NCBI GenBank assembly: GCA_022495005.1
Contig: JAGYXB010001043.1
Coordinates: 186,001 to 250,000 of the forward strand
DNA length: 64,000 nucleotides
Source: Rhyacophila brunnea
Lineage: Eukaryota > Arthropoda > Insecta > Trichoptera > Rhyacophilidae
Reading direction: 5' to 3'
Positions 23,359 through 35,800 of this stretch are shown here, piece after piece. A program made the position numbers and the translations under genes. Within the stretch, counting starts at the first letter, position 1. Every line of letters begins with the position of its first letter. The notes under the pieces are model-generated. The model did no database searches. It was not told where the DNA came from and saw only the letters and a program-made list of their open reading frames with translations.

Positions 23359-25110
23359 ACGGTTAATAAAATTCTGTTATTCGTATCTCATAACGCTTGG
23401 TACAAACTCAACTCAAATTTCTGGAACATAATAATAATTACTCAAATCGGCACAGTGCCCGAATTGTTTTCTCATTATAATCCGGAGTTCGGTCCGCTGA
23501 AACCGCCCCCACCGCGTGGCGGTAAGAGGGGTCGCCGCAAGTAATAATAATGCCCTTTCTACAACTTCGATAAATTCCTGCGGCGGAGGGAATCAACTCG
23601 GAACACTGTTTGGGATCAAAAGGCAATACCTACTCCGCTAACTGTGCCGCTAATAAGATATTATATTTTATATTATTTAGTGAGGCGAAGTTTATTGTAG
23701 TAATTTATTTATTATAAAAAAAATATTTATAAGGTGGTGGTCTTTGGCGATTTAAATTGTTGCTAAGAATGTATCTCTCAACCTCTATAATGACCAAAAA
23801 AGGACCCCGGCGGTCCTAAGGGGCGTGGGTTCTTTTATGGGACAGTCCTATCATCACCAGAATATTATTTTTATGTTTACAAAATATTACTTGGATTGCA
23901 CTTTATTTACCCTATAATTCAGTGGTTTCCAAACGTTATGTTACTGCGCCTCCCTTTAAAAAAAACTAATCTTGGCGCCTCCCCCCCCTTTATTTCATTA
24001 AATAATACAGACACCTTTTTAAATAGTCTACAATGTACTAGTACAAAAATGAATGTGCTTGTTTATTAGCACAATCAATTTCAATAGTAGTCAATCCAAA
24101 ATTATTATCGTTCATTGACAAATGGATTCTATCATGGGCCCCACATCCTGAAGCGGGCCCCGAGATCAGGATCTTTCAACCACATTTTTTTTACTGTTAA
24201 TACCATGATGTTAAAAGTGCATTATCAAACTAACCAAGAACTCAGTAAATACAATTCAATATATATCTGGCGTAGAAATAATTTTAATGTGGATACATGG
24301 CGAACTTATTTTTTTGTAATTTTTCCAAAGCTCCAGATATTTATGAATGCCTTCACTTTGTCTTTTTAAATCAGTGAATGCGTTAGTGGTCCTTGCATTG
24401 ATGTATTTACTCATTTTTTAAAAATTTCAACCAAATACAACAAAATTATCGTTCCTAAACAAACTTGCGTAAAATTTCAACATTATGATTTTACCATTTT
24501 TATTCAGACTTCATTCTTTCACGAGATAGCCAGCGCTCTTCATAATAGTGTAGAAGTGTGAAGTATTAAAAAATTTGTCTCCATATTTTCAGACAGGTTT
24601 GCAAACAACCTTTTATAGGACTTTTTTTGTATAGTTTATAACTAGCGGCCGTTTTATAAACTATGCATTTGCAAACTGCAAACCTGTGGCCACATTAATT
24701 TTTTCTTCAATTTTAAATAAATTCAATATCTACATATTCAAATAAATATTTGTCACGTCACTTTCACTGTATGAAAATATGGATTCTGGTTTTAAGTGAA
24801 TTGTGTCAAACTTTTCGCGCCTTCCAATTTGGAAATCGGTGCTATAATTAATTACAATGTACCTATATCAAATTAATGCTAATGAATAAAGGATTCTCAT
24901 AATAATAACAAATGTGAGAATAGTGTGACGATGACCAACACCTGTAATTTAAATTGTATTGCCTCAGTGTTTTCAGCCAGATATATATATAATTTTTTAA
25001 ATATTTAATTTTCTGATTGTTTAGCCTCATGTAAAGTATCTTTTTTTACATTTTAATTGCGAGGTGCGAGACAATAAATGAATGTTTCTTTTATAATAAC
25101 TGGGAATATT

Positions 25111-25352
25111 CTTCTTCTTTCTTTCGACCATGTCCGATCCTAATAGGATCATATGGGCCTCCACAGAGTAGAGGTTTGTATTAACAGATTTTGTTTTTAC
25201 GAGAAATGGATGTCAGCCACTTGCTCAACCTATTAGGTCCATACCCTGACAGACACAAATTGAAAAACAATATGAATAGGTACTTGCCAGACCCAGGATT
25301 CAAACCTGGGACCCACGGCGTTATAGTCCACGCGGCCACCGTGGGTGAACAC
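25111..25352 (-). mobile_element. tRNA-derived SINE family SA with 12-bp target duplication
   Basis: Flanked by ACTGGGAATATT at 25099-25110 and 25353-25364. The - strand runs from the tRNA-like head (GCCGCGTGG, box B with one change) to GACATGGTCGAA and a GAAAGAAAGAAGAAG tail. This gives exact ends for the family and shows that it moved by reverse transcription. Confidence 0.88.
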
Positions 25353-26094
25353 ACTGGGAATATTATTAAATTAAAAGTTCACAATGCGAAATTATCGTAA
25401 GCCGATTTGCTCAAATAAAATAACACAAACGGGCGATGTATGCATAATGAAAGTAATCCTTGGTTATACAATGGAATCAAATTTAAAAAACTGCCTCAAG
25501 TCCCCACAATAAAATAAATTTATGTCTTTATTCTTCGAGAGTCCACCGGCGCATCCTTTTGTTCAAGTAAAGCTCTTTATTTGAATAAAAAAAAAAACTA
25601 CGATGCCACCTCCCATCCACTTTCTTCTAAAAGTTCATAAATATTCACCTAGCTTTCGTCTTAGCGTGTTTTTTTTGCGTATTTTTAAATTTGCAAATGT
25701 ATTCATCCGTGTGGCCACGCTTCGCCCCAGTTTCCCCCTATCCTCTTCCAGGAAAGTTTAATTTTTCGTCTGTATTATATTTATTATTTTCAGACAGTAT
25801 TAAATTTGAAGTTTGTTTGTATTGTAATTTGATTTGATTCGGGGCTATTATGTGCTACATTATATCCATACCGTCGCCTAATAACACCAGTGGCGGATTT
25901 AGGGACGTGAAGCTCAGACACAATAAATAATAAAGATATTGATACAAATAAAATAAAAACCATATGAAAGCTACAACAAAATAATATCAATGTATTTTCT
26001 TTTATAGTGTTAACTGCCAATTCATGGTGGAACTGTATTGTATTATTTGATTAATTCAATTTGAATCTGTTATTGAATATTGACTAAACGTAAA

Positions 26095-26240
26095 TCATCA
26101 TCATCAGCCGGGGTCAATTCACTGCTGGATGAAGGCCTCCCCACAATTCTTCTAACTCTCTCGGTCCTGTGTCGTTCGCTGCCACGTATTTCCGCCGAAC
26201 TTTATCAGTTCGTCAATCCAGCGGCTTTTAGGGCGACCCT
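26095..26240 (-). mobile_element. LINE 3' end, strongly truncated
   Basis: CATCATCATCAGCCGGGGTC followed by AATTCACTGCTGGATGAAGG and the CCACGTATTTCCGCCGAAC block are the last ~140 bp of the same LINE as 21112-21625, in the same orientation. Confidence 0.75.
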
Positions 26241-27810
26241 CGCCCTTCCTCGACCCTCGCCCTCGCTCATCCTCCGCGACGGAATTTCCGCGTAGTGTGA
26301 GCCTAGCCTTAGAATCTAAAAATAGTTATTATCGAAGATGACAATCATATTGCATAGGGGTTTACTTTTTATGTACCTACATATAAGTATTATGTGTGAG
26401 CGGTGGTTATGTTATGGAACCCTTTGATGTTATTTGCAGGGATATTGTTATGCTTTCTTCTCTCTTTATACTCAATTTGAGTATTCAAGAATTATACATT
26501 CTTTTAAGATTTTTGTATCATTTAATAATTGCATGACTGGTTTGAACTGTTTTGAGGCCCCATTTTAAATTTTCTGACGAATATATTGCATCATCTACGT
26601 CAAAGAAAATCGCCACTGCATGGCACTGGCGTAAAAATAGTTGCGGATTCGACCACAATACGTTGTACGTAGAACTAGTTTCAGGTTTTATTTATTTATG
26701 CAGTATCGTCAAAAACACCACTTATTATGATCGGTTCGCTTTTTCAGTATTTTACAGTAATTATTTTATTTGTGTTACTGGGCGCAGTTTTACGCTAATA
26801 TGTCACAATAGTGTCCGTTGTAGCTCAGTTTTGCGAGAGTATTTTTCCGAATATGGCGGCGTGTTTTTAGAATTTGAGTGCGGCGACCAAATTCCTAAAA
26901 CAAAGATAATGGCACAATTATTTCGGTATGTAGATATACCTACTTATTATTTAATTAATATCACATCACATGTTTAAATTAAATATTCACACGTCATATT
27001 TAAAAAAGTAATTTCTCAAATATTAAATTTTCTCAGAATATTACACGTGTGGGTTGGATCTTATTTGCAGAAATACGAGGTCCCATTTAGAGGTCCGTAA
27101 AGAAAAGCCGGTGGACCACGTAATATAACTGTTGTACAAGAAAACTGAAGACAATGAGATCAAGTTTTCTTGCTACCTGTTTCGTATATAAAGCAAACGT
27201 TTATCAATGCATATTCTGGAAAGTTACTCTCTTTTTGTTGTTATTTTTTCACACTATTTATACTGTTATATTAAAACAGAATCATTTAGATTGGTAATGT
27301 CCACAGTATTTTTGGATAATAGTTAGCTAAGTATATAAATTTATTAAAAATATATTAGATTAAAGTTGATTTCACCTGAGTACACAACGACCCAGCTTCT
27401 GTCTGAGTGAATCAATTCTTTAGGCCAGGATTTAACACAATGGGGTGCCCTGTGCGGGCACATTGTAAGCTACGGCCGGGGGGTGGAGGCCCACCCCGGC
27501 CCCCCATCTCAATTTTTCATCGTTTTCGCGCGAAATCGGGCGAGCGGAGGTTTCTCCGTTACGTGTTATGTCTACCAGCGTTGTTCTCGTAGCGCGCCTG
27601 TGACGCAATTCAAAAAACCCTACCGATTATCTTTTAATCATATTAATACGATTCGGAGTGGTTTTGGCCGTCTGAATAATCATAAGTGACCTGCCATCAA
27701 AATTTTCTGTAATTTATATACTTGCCGCGCGGAATAAAATATGAGTCAACCGACATTTAAAAAAAAATGAGTTAGGTGCGTTATGGTATTCTACATGTCA
27801 TAAACTATCT

Positions 27811-28160
27811 TAAAAGTGAAGTGAGCTAAGTAAATATATACTAAAATAGTGTTTTATTGTTAAAATAAAAATATTAATCGAGCTATCGTATTATATTGTC
27901 AAATGGTGAAGTGAGCCAAGCCATTAGCCCACTTCACCGTTCTCACCAACTGGTTAACGTCGTGTTGTTATTCTATAGAAGTGAACACGGCAAACACGCA
28001 TATTGCTATGGTAACATGCTTGTTAGCTGTGTTCACTTCTATGCATTCATGCAAGTTTCCCACATAATGATGAACATGACCAACTTATCTAAAAGTGAGC
28101 CAAGTACTATTAGTATGTAGAAGTGAACACGACTAACATAGGCTAAAGTGAGCCGTGACA
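27811..28160. other. Cluster of AAGTGA motifs with small hairpins
   Basis: The words GTGAAGTGAGC, AAAGTGAGCC and GAAGTGAACACG recur at least seven times in both orientations in ~350 bp. Two short inverted repeats are visible: GGTGAAGTG (27905-27913) with CACTTCACC (27930-27938), and ATAGAAGTGAACAC (27975-27988) with its perfect complement at 28029-28042. No transposon ends recognised. Confidence 0.4.
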
Positions 28161-28552
28161 TTAAATTTATTAAATTAAGTAAAGCTGAAGTAAACTCACC
28201 CCTTTTATTATCTTATTACAATCAATATTATCCATAAATACTTTTTTCCATTTGTTTATGTAATAAACTTTCATTTAATATAAAAAAAATAATACAGCTC
28301 CATACAAAAAAATATGTAAAAAGTTCATTAAACTAAAACCTTTAATAAAAAAACTCGCCATTTTGTCACTTGTCCTACTTCACTTCTTGAGGGCTCATAT
28401 TTCTCCACGTCAATGGAAAATCTTCCACTGAATGGGCTTCAAATCCACAATATCGCATTCCCGTGTGAGATCTCCTTATTTAAGCTACCAACCAGCTTGA
28501 ATGTGCTTCTGTGGGTCTATTCTATAAACAAGACGGCTATTTATGTATTGAG

Positions 28553-29113
28553 CAGTGGCGAAGGGTGAAGGTAGGCTGTTAGGATCCGCCATAAATAGTG
28601 CACACTAAACTTTGTCAGTCATACGTATTTGTTTTCATTACATAAGATTACAATTAATTACATAATATAATATTGGTTAGTTTTTAAATTTCAATTAAAC
28701 CCTCTGAAAACCAAGTTATAATAGATAATAGTAAAAAATACTCGCCTATCTATAAAATATCTAAATTTATGCAATTAAATCATACATAACTTTTTGATAT
28801 TTTATATATAGAATAATATGTTTATGCTAAGTGAATTAAAAAAAATAACCAACAATGTCTATTCTGTAATAATATGTAATCCAACGATAACAAATAAGTA
28901 TGAATGAAAAAGCGAGCACAATTTTGTCGTATCGCCCAAATTCCAAATCTATTATGGTTTGGTTTAGGCAGGGTTTAATTAATTTTTAAAAACTAACTAA
29001 CACCTGTAAATTGTAGACTTAGTTCAATAAAAACAAATAAGTATGACTAACAAATTTTAATGTGCACTATTTGTGTCGGATCTTAACAGCTTACTTCCAC
29101 CCTTCTACTACTG
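28553..29113. mobile_element. H-family MITE, complete copy
   Basis: Left end CAGTGGCGAAGGGTGAAGGT and right end, inverted, CAGTAGTAGAAGGGTGGAAG, followed on both sides by GGCTGTTA(A/G)GATCCG..ATAAATAGTGCACA and a long arm (AAACTTTGTCAG...). The two ~240-bp arms are inverted repeats of each other. It lies just after an FB1 end fragment (28516-28545). Confidence 0.75.
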
Positions 29114-29250
29114 GTATTGGGGTATTATAATTGTTACAATTAGTGAACAGTCTAAACTGTAAACATGGTTGTAGCACTCCCAAGCGAATTTTACGTACAC
29201 TGTAAAGATTACCATCGTCGGCAACTGTGGCACATAAGTATTTGAACCAG

Positions 29251-29922
29251 CGCATCTATTCTATACACAAGACTGCTATCGGCATCTATCTAGGGTAGTA
29301 GTTCATATTTTTGTATCGAAGTATTAGCTTTTATTGTAACACTTACAATAAGTCCTATGTTTTAACAGAACCTCTCTTGGGTGTGCTAAATTTTAGAGCG
29401 AGATAGACAGTTTTGACTGTTTAGACGGCTAAATTATTGTAACAATTATAATACTTCGATGCAAACATATGAAAAACGGTTACATGTAAGTTGTACGTAT
29501 GCAGTTCATTGTGGGACACTTATTCGTGCGCCGCAGTAAGTAAAACATGAGTTCGTGTAACATTTAATCAAATGACGAGTTCTTCGTTGAACATATCACC
29601 GTGGAATACATTTGTACGTATCTTACAAAATACGGTGATAGTTTGCAAATAGTACCTACTGTTCCAATTAGATTAACCCTAACCTAAGCTATCCTAGTAA
29701 AGACATCTCCACATGTTGTAGCATACGTACAAATATACTTCTCAGTGAAATGTTCAACGAAGAACTCGTCATTTGATTAAATGTTACACGAACTCATGTT
29801 TCACGTACTGCGGCGCACGAATAAGTGTCATGCGGTGAACTGTTTACGTACAAATTTCCGGATACGATGAAAAACTACCCTCGACAGCTGCCGATAGCAG
29901 TCTTGTGTATAGAATAGACGCG
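29251..29922. mobile_element. Foldback FB1 with two layers of inverted repeat
   Basis: Outer arms: CGCATCTATTCTATACACAA onward (29251-29282) is reversed at 29891-29922 with one mismatch in 32. Inner arms: 29515-29593 is reversed at 29750-29828 (GACACTTATTCGTGCGCCGC ... GAACAT) with few changes. FB1 modules (ACAATAAGT, TTTTGACTGTTTAGACGGC) lie between. No coding capacity. Confidence 0.8.
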
Positions 29923-30545
29923 GTGTTCACCAGCTCAATGGAAACCTGAATAGGACTGTCGACGTCAATTCGGGTGTAATATAATTTAATTTTTACAGAT
30001 CAGAAAGACGAGCGATATTTTCTTTCTAATTTCATAATAAGAAAAAAAAACGATCATTATATGAATAATTACATATTATATCATATAAGCCATTAGCAAT
30101 AAAACATCGTAGCTCACACTTCTCTGGTATATATATATATATATTTCATGGCTTTATTACTCTCCGTCAAAAACTGCTAATGCGATGAAAATTGCGAAAA
30201 ATATTCCATGCATAAAAGTAAAGGAATTTCGCAGCTTTTCAAAATGTTATGCCTAATATAAATTGCCTAACATTGTTGACCGAAAATAATCCTTGCATAT
30301 TTTGCGAATTTCATCTTCTCGGCCTGGCGATTTATATTATTAAAAAAATATATCTTTCAGTCGGTATTGACTACATAAAAAAATATTTAATAAAGCATAC
30401 GTTTTGTTTACAAAATTTTACTTCAATGTTATCAAGTAAGAATAGGTACATTTTTTTAACGTTTGAATATATTTTTTTAAAGTGAATGAAACACGATATA
30501 TGAACGATTAAATTATAATGAATTTATCGCTAGGTACCTGGGCAC

Positions 30546-30640
30546 CAGTGGCGAGGGGTGGACGTAGGCTCTTAAGATTCGACATAAATAGTGCACACTA
30601 AACTTTGTCAGTCGTACTTATTTGTGTACATCGAAGACGG
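30546..30640 (+). repeat. H-family MITE, left-end fragment
   Basis: CAGTGGCGAGGGGTGGACGT, then ATAAATAGTGCACACTAAAC and TTTGTCAGTCGTACTT. The remainder is missing. Confidence 0.65.
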
Positions 30641-31179
30641 TCTAGCTGTAACAACCCAGGATGCTCTCGTTCTCTTGAGGTAACTAAAGATTTTTCAATT
30701 TCGGTCGACTGATGATCCGTAACTGAGTTGCGCCAATAACGGGGATTTGAGATAGGTTGGAAATATAGGAACGAGGGCTACCATAATTGGGCTAATCAAT
30801 AGATATAGACTTACATATACCTACATATTACCTCCAAAATATAGATATATTCTAGTGTTTAAACTACAATATGTAAACATACATAAAAGAAAGCCACGGA
30901 TAGTAACCTCAAATAAAGGAGTCTTAAAATTGTCTTTTGAACTCGCTCCACCGTAAATGTCGTATTTTAACTGATGCGGGGCCCAAACAATCGACCCAGG
31001 ATAAAACAGAAGGGTACAATCAATATTCAATCATAGAAACAATTATCTAGTGTTTTTTTTTACCATACTACCAGAGAAACATTTTGGTATCATATTCATA
31101 TAAATATAAATCAATCGAAAAAAGTTTTTCGTACATCACAACCGATAAAACGTGTCAGAACGTTATATACCCCAATGTC

Positions 31180-31400
31180 ATATTACACCCCGGCTACCCT
31201 TTGGCTTGTCACACGATATTCCTCTCTGAGAGTCGTGACGTCATACCGGCCGCCCTAATCGGGATTCTGATCAGGAAAAGGGTTGATATTCCGCCCCGCT
31301 GCTTATCCGGCGCGTGACTTACGCCCTTGTCCGTCTTGCCTTTGCGCCCCTATTCGTGTTTCCGCCATACCCCCGCGACTGCCTTTTGAGATCTCTGACT
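31180..31400. other. GC-rich single-copy island
   Basis: CCGGCTACCC...GCGACTGCC; clearly GC-enriched, not repeated elsewhere in the window, no recognisable coding exon. Candidate conserved non-coding sequence within the intron. Confidence 0.2.
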
Positions 31401-31582
31401 TGAAGTGAACCAGGGCTAGTTCGATCATGATTGAAATCATATATGAATACTGATGATCTTATATAGACTTAGTTTCCAGTAAACGCAGAAAAGGTTGTAT
31501 ATTTCAATCATAATTTCCCAAACGAGATATATTAACATGTCTAGTTATAATGCAGAGTAATGTAAACAGTACAGGTATAAGT

Positions 31583-32065
31583 TAGGGAATCCAATCCCGA
31601 GCCAAAATTCTGATCCCGGGATTTCGGGATTACAATTTGACAATCCCGGGATTGGCATTTTTTTCCATTGTTAATACAAAATTTTTATATTTACAAATAA
31701 CATTGATAAAATCGGTCAAAAATAAATCTAGTATAATTTATACTGTTTAAGACATTTATTGTTAATATTGTATACGTTCAATCTTGGAAATACACTTGTT
31801 TAACAGAGTTAATAATATTGTAATATAAATAATAATGTGAATTTAATAGGAGATTGCTTTTTTTGATAGTAAAGACATAATGAATGGATTAGCGACATAT
31901 AAAATAGTAAAGCAAATAATCATGGCGTACTTAGGGCTTTCCGCTTCATAAATCTTGATAAAAAAATTGATAAAAAATCAATCCCGTAATCCCGGGATTA
32001 TGTTTATCAATCCCGGGATTCATAGGTATCGAAAATAGTTCGGGATCCCGGGATTGGAATTCCTA
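31583..32065. mobile_element. hAT MITE with CCCGGG palindromic subterminal repeats
   Basis: Perfect 8-bp duplication GTATAAGT (31575-31582 and 32066-32073). Ends TAGGGAATCCAATCCCG and, inverted, TAGGAATTCCAATCCCG. AATCCCGGGATT-type words occur five times, two near the left end and three near the right. The middle is AT-rich, non-coding. Confidence 0.88.
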
Positions 32066-32109
32066 GTATAAGTAGAAGGTGATTCACTTACCTGCAGAAC
32101 CTTCGTGAT

Positions 32110-32690
32110 GGGCCAGCGCCATCTTTATATTAATAAAGCCTGAGCATATTTTTTTTGCACAAGCAACGAGTGTTCCACTGTTTTGCTGTCTAAAAATCAG
32201 ATTCCAGATTGCTTGACATAATATTAATTCGCCCTTTCTTGTTTCCAATTGAATTATAAAAATTTCTCAAATGAAATATTTTAACTGTCAGTGTTATTTA
32301 TAAATAATATACATCATTAATTAATCAGCTGTCAAAGTCAGACTAGTCCTTCACACAAAAACCGGTGGTAATATCGATTTCCAAAAAACATGTAGCATTG
32401 ATCTATGTATTACATTTGTAGGTGTGTTGATGCTAGTGTATTATTTATCATGTAACTCATCTATCCAAATCAAACCATTCCCTGTGTCAAGACGGCTTGA
32501 AATATCGATTTGTAATAGCTAAATTTGTAATAGAAACTAAGAATACTCCGACAAGTGAACACGACAGACGCGTCAGTATGAGCACTCTGTAGAACAATGA
32601 CACGCAGTGACAGGTCATCCATAGACAACGGGAGGGGCGGAAAAGGTAGGACCAGTCGTGAATGTTTCGGCTTTCTACTTGATATGATTG
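32110..32690 (-). repeat. J-family repeat, copy 1
   Basis: Reverse complement of 43862-44340 over its whole length apart from an extra ~60 bp near 32490-32550. Shared words include CACACAAAAACCGG, ACACGACAGACGCGTCAG and AAAAGGTAGGACCAG. No known class and no open frame with homology. Confidence 0.6.
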
Positions 32691-32989
32691 ACCCATGAAG
32701 CTGATTCAGCGGTGGATTTACCAGTGGTCTGATGTAAAAATAGCCAAATGGAAACACTATTATTTGAAAAACATGAAAAAGCCTTCATACTGGAATAATA
32801 TTAAATTTATAACCTGAAGAGATTTAAAAGTTAAAGATAACAACAGTACCGCCAATTACAAATTTAGGAATTTCACACACAGATAATAATATATCGTATC
32901 CATTATCCAAGTCTATCGAATCTTCTAATACTTCTACAGAACTATCACCTGAATGCAGAACTATTCTAACTTACATTTGAAATTTTTGA

Positions 32990-33385
32990 GGTGGTTGTTT
33001 GTCCGGTACAAATCTTGCAATCGATTTTTAATTAACTTCCCGACTAGCTAGACATTTGAAACTTTTAGAATACAACAGAACACGATGTTAATGAATTTTT
33101 AATACTTTTAGCCATCTTTAAGTAGCATTAAATTCATTTTCAGTTAATTCTGTTTTGTATGAAAAGTTATTTCGGAAGAAATCCGTAATCCAATCCACTA
33201 TTATTAATATATACTTGTGTTTTGTGTTACCATGGAAATCAATATGAGTGTCAAAATGACATATTAGTATTATTTCTATCAAATACAAATTTTTTTGATC
33301 GTTTAAGCTAGTCAAGTCTTTATATGATTCAACAGGAAATTTAAAAACGTTGTATATAAAAAGTTCTTTTTACCTTGTAATTATT
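32990..33385 (+). repeat. C-family repeat, copy 2
   Basis: From GTTTGTCCGGTACAAATC to TATAAAAAGTTCTTTTTACC. Lacks the first ~150 bp of the family. No coding capacity. Confidence 0.65.
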
Positions 33386-34538
33386 TATGGATACGTACGT
33401 ATTATCATATCATATTTTAGTAAGATTATTAATGACAAACACGGTGCATACACTTGTCTATATAAATTACTGAAGTGGGCTGTATCAAAAAATATTTCAA
33501 ATGAGAGTTAGAATAGTTCTGCATTACATAAATGATGTAAACATTGTAAACAAAGACTTGGTATACTTATAAAGAGTTTTTAATGTATTTTGAAGCAATT
33601 TGTCCTTGAGATCCCAGAACTGGCTGCTTCTTTAAATGAATCGTCGAAATGCAGTGCGGTACAACGTGAGGTAACCTCATTGTTCTGGTGATTTCGTCAG
33701 ATTTTGCAAACTGAGAATGTTTACGGGATGGGAGCATCACTCTAATAATATTTTAAACACCAAGAAAAACGACTTTATACACTTTTTTCTAGGCAGCTTA
33801 CTGTGACGTCACGTGATAGTACGCGACGTGCAGCATAATACAATCACAATTTATGACTCCCTAATGATTAAATTCGCCTTTGGGGTATGTCCTGTAATTT
33901 GGTAGCCAACCTTCGATAAAAGACAGCAGCAAATAAAAGTAAATAAAACAATGAGACTGAAGCGATCACCTTACGCTTTGTCGATATTTTTTAATACATT
34001 CAAACATGGACTGGCATTGACAGTAGGTACCTAATTTAAATTCTGTTAAGTGTACTTATCAAATTAATTATCTCTCGTTATTTATGATGAGTACCTAATT
34101 TTTGTACTAACTCAAAGCAAATGCTTTTTAAGTAATTACTAACTACCTGTCTTGGAATATTCTCCGGAAAATGCTGAGTGTGCTTTTTCTCGTTTTTTCT
34201 TTCTTTCTTGGAGCTATGCCGCGGTTCATGTGTACCTACTCCAGTGCTTGCCTCTCCTAATAGTATTACTAAAACGAGCTTTCATAAAAATTGTCAACAG
34301 AGAAACTCAAAGCTTTTATAAAGCACTGGATGTGAATTGGAAAATTACTTCAACTTAAAATTCTTGTGAATAAATAGTTTTATGTAGAGATAAATTTTAT
34401 AACAAGGGATTAGTACTCAAGTATATATTCATTACGTTTTAGTAGTTAAGAGTATAAAATAATTTTAATGGTTTTTTGTTGACATACAAAACTTCAATGC
34501 CGAATATTTTATCTATGGTTTATGATGGTTGGACGGTC

Positions 34539-35220
34539 TTTAAGGCTATACCTCAGTTGAGGCATGGTCTAAAAAGATCGTGGCTAGGCGATGCGCGGAT
34601 TGCGGGTCGCGGGTGCAAATGACGCATGCCGACCGAAATATAATCTGTCATATAAATCCAACATGCGTCCATTTAATGTTCTATTAGTAACAATAATAAT
34701 ATATTCATTGACATGTTTTCTTTTTAAAGTAAACGGGTAACGTTTTTAGTCATCTTTACACGATTTAAGAATTAATACCCCCGTCGCCATCAGGAAACAA
34801 ATTGACGTATTGACGCCTCGACGTTCGCTCTCCGAATGGCAGCGAGTCCAAAATTTCGTCGCGCCTATAGTTGAAAATTATTTGCCGTTTCACTGAAGTC
34901 TCGCCTTAATATATCGAGGGTATACTGACAAAACGCATTATTTCAGTTTTTGCTGTTTTTCTGTTTTAAATGCCAAAATGTATACAATTTTATGCTCTAC
35001 GTCCTCTTAAAACGCACAAAGGTATAGGAATGGTGAGAAAATAGAAAATTTATTAAATCATATTGTTATTTAAAAAAAAATTAAAGTCCTTTTTGCGATT
35101 ATCTCAGAACTTGTTTTAATGAGTTAATGCTTTCTGTCAGTATACCCTCGATATGGCAATATATTTCCGAGACAACGTTTCACGGTGATGTGTGATACGG
35201 CGAATTCCATACGTACAAGT
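34539..35220 (-). repeat. K-family repeat, copy 2, interrupted by a TA-flanked MITE
   Basis: 34539-34905 is the reverse complement of 22998-23358. The sequence after it is split by the small MITE at 34914-35151. Confidence 0.6.
34914..35151. mobile_element. Tc1/mariner-like MITE
   Basis: Perfect inverted ends TCGAGGGTATACTGACA and TGTCAGTATACCCTCGA, each flanked outside by TA (34912-34913, 35152-35153). 238 bp, AT-rich centre, no transposase. The ends differ from the full mariner copies, so another family supplied the transposase. Confidence 0.8.
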
Positions 35221-35570
35221 TTCTCCGGACACGACCGCCGAGAGCCGAATCCATTGGCAAAAATGGAAAAGTAGAGTAGTGCGTCATTGAAACTAGAAAA
35301 TTGTGTAACTCCAAAAACACTACTTTACAGGAGAGACAAAAAACATTATGGTTTTGGTGTGAAATCATCCATGATTTAACAGTTTTACAATTTTTCTGGA
35401 ATTACAAAATTTGCAAGATGGATAGATATTATCAACGGCCACTAGATGGCATTCGAAGTCAGTTTTCGATTAAAACGGAGTTACACAATTTTCTAGTTTC
35501 AACGACATTATATGCTTCATAACTTTGCACTCTGGCTCTAGGATGATAATGATGTACCTAATGTACACCC

Positions 35571-35800
35571 ACGATGGCCGCGTGGCTTAAATGCCGGCCT
35601 ATAGAGTCAAGGGTCCCAGGTTCGAATCCTGGGTCTGGCAAGTACACATATTGTTTTTCAATTTGTGTATGAGTCAGAGTATGGACCTAATAGGTTGAGC
35701 AAGTGGCTGACATCCATTTCTCGTAAAAATAAAATCTGTTAATACAAACCTCCACTCTGTGGAGGCCCATATGATCCTATTAGGATCGGACATGGTCGAA
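35571..35800 (+). mobile_element. tRNA-derived SINE family SA, full copy
   Basis: Head ACGATGGCCGCGTGGCTTAA, box B GGTTCGAATCC, body to GACATGGTCGAA followed by an AGAAAAAGAA tail. Very close to 18446-18676. Confidence 0.85.
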
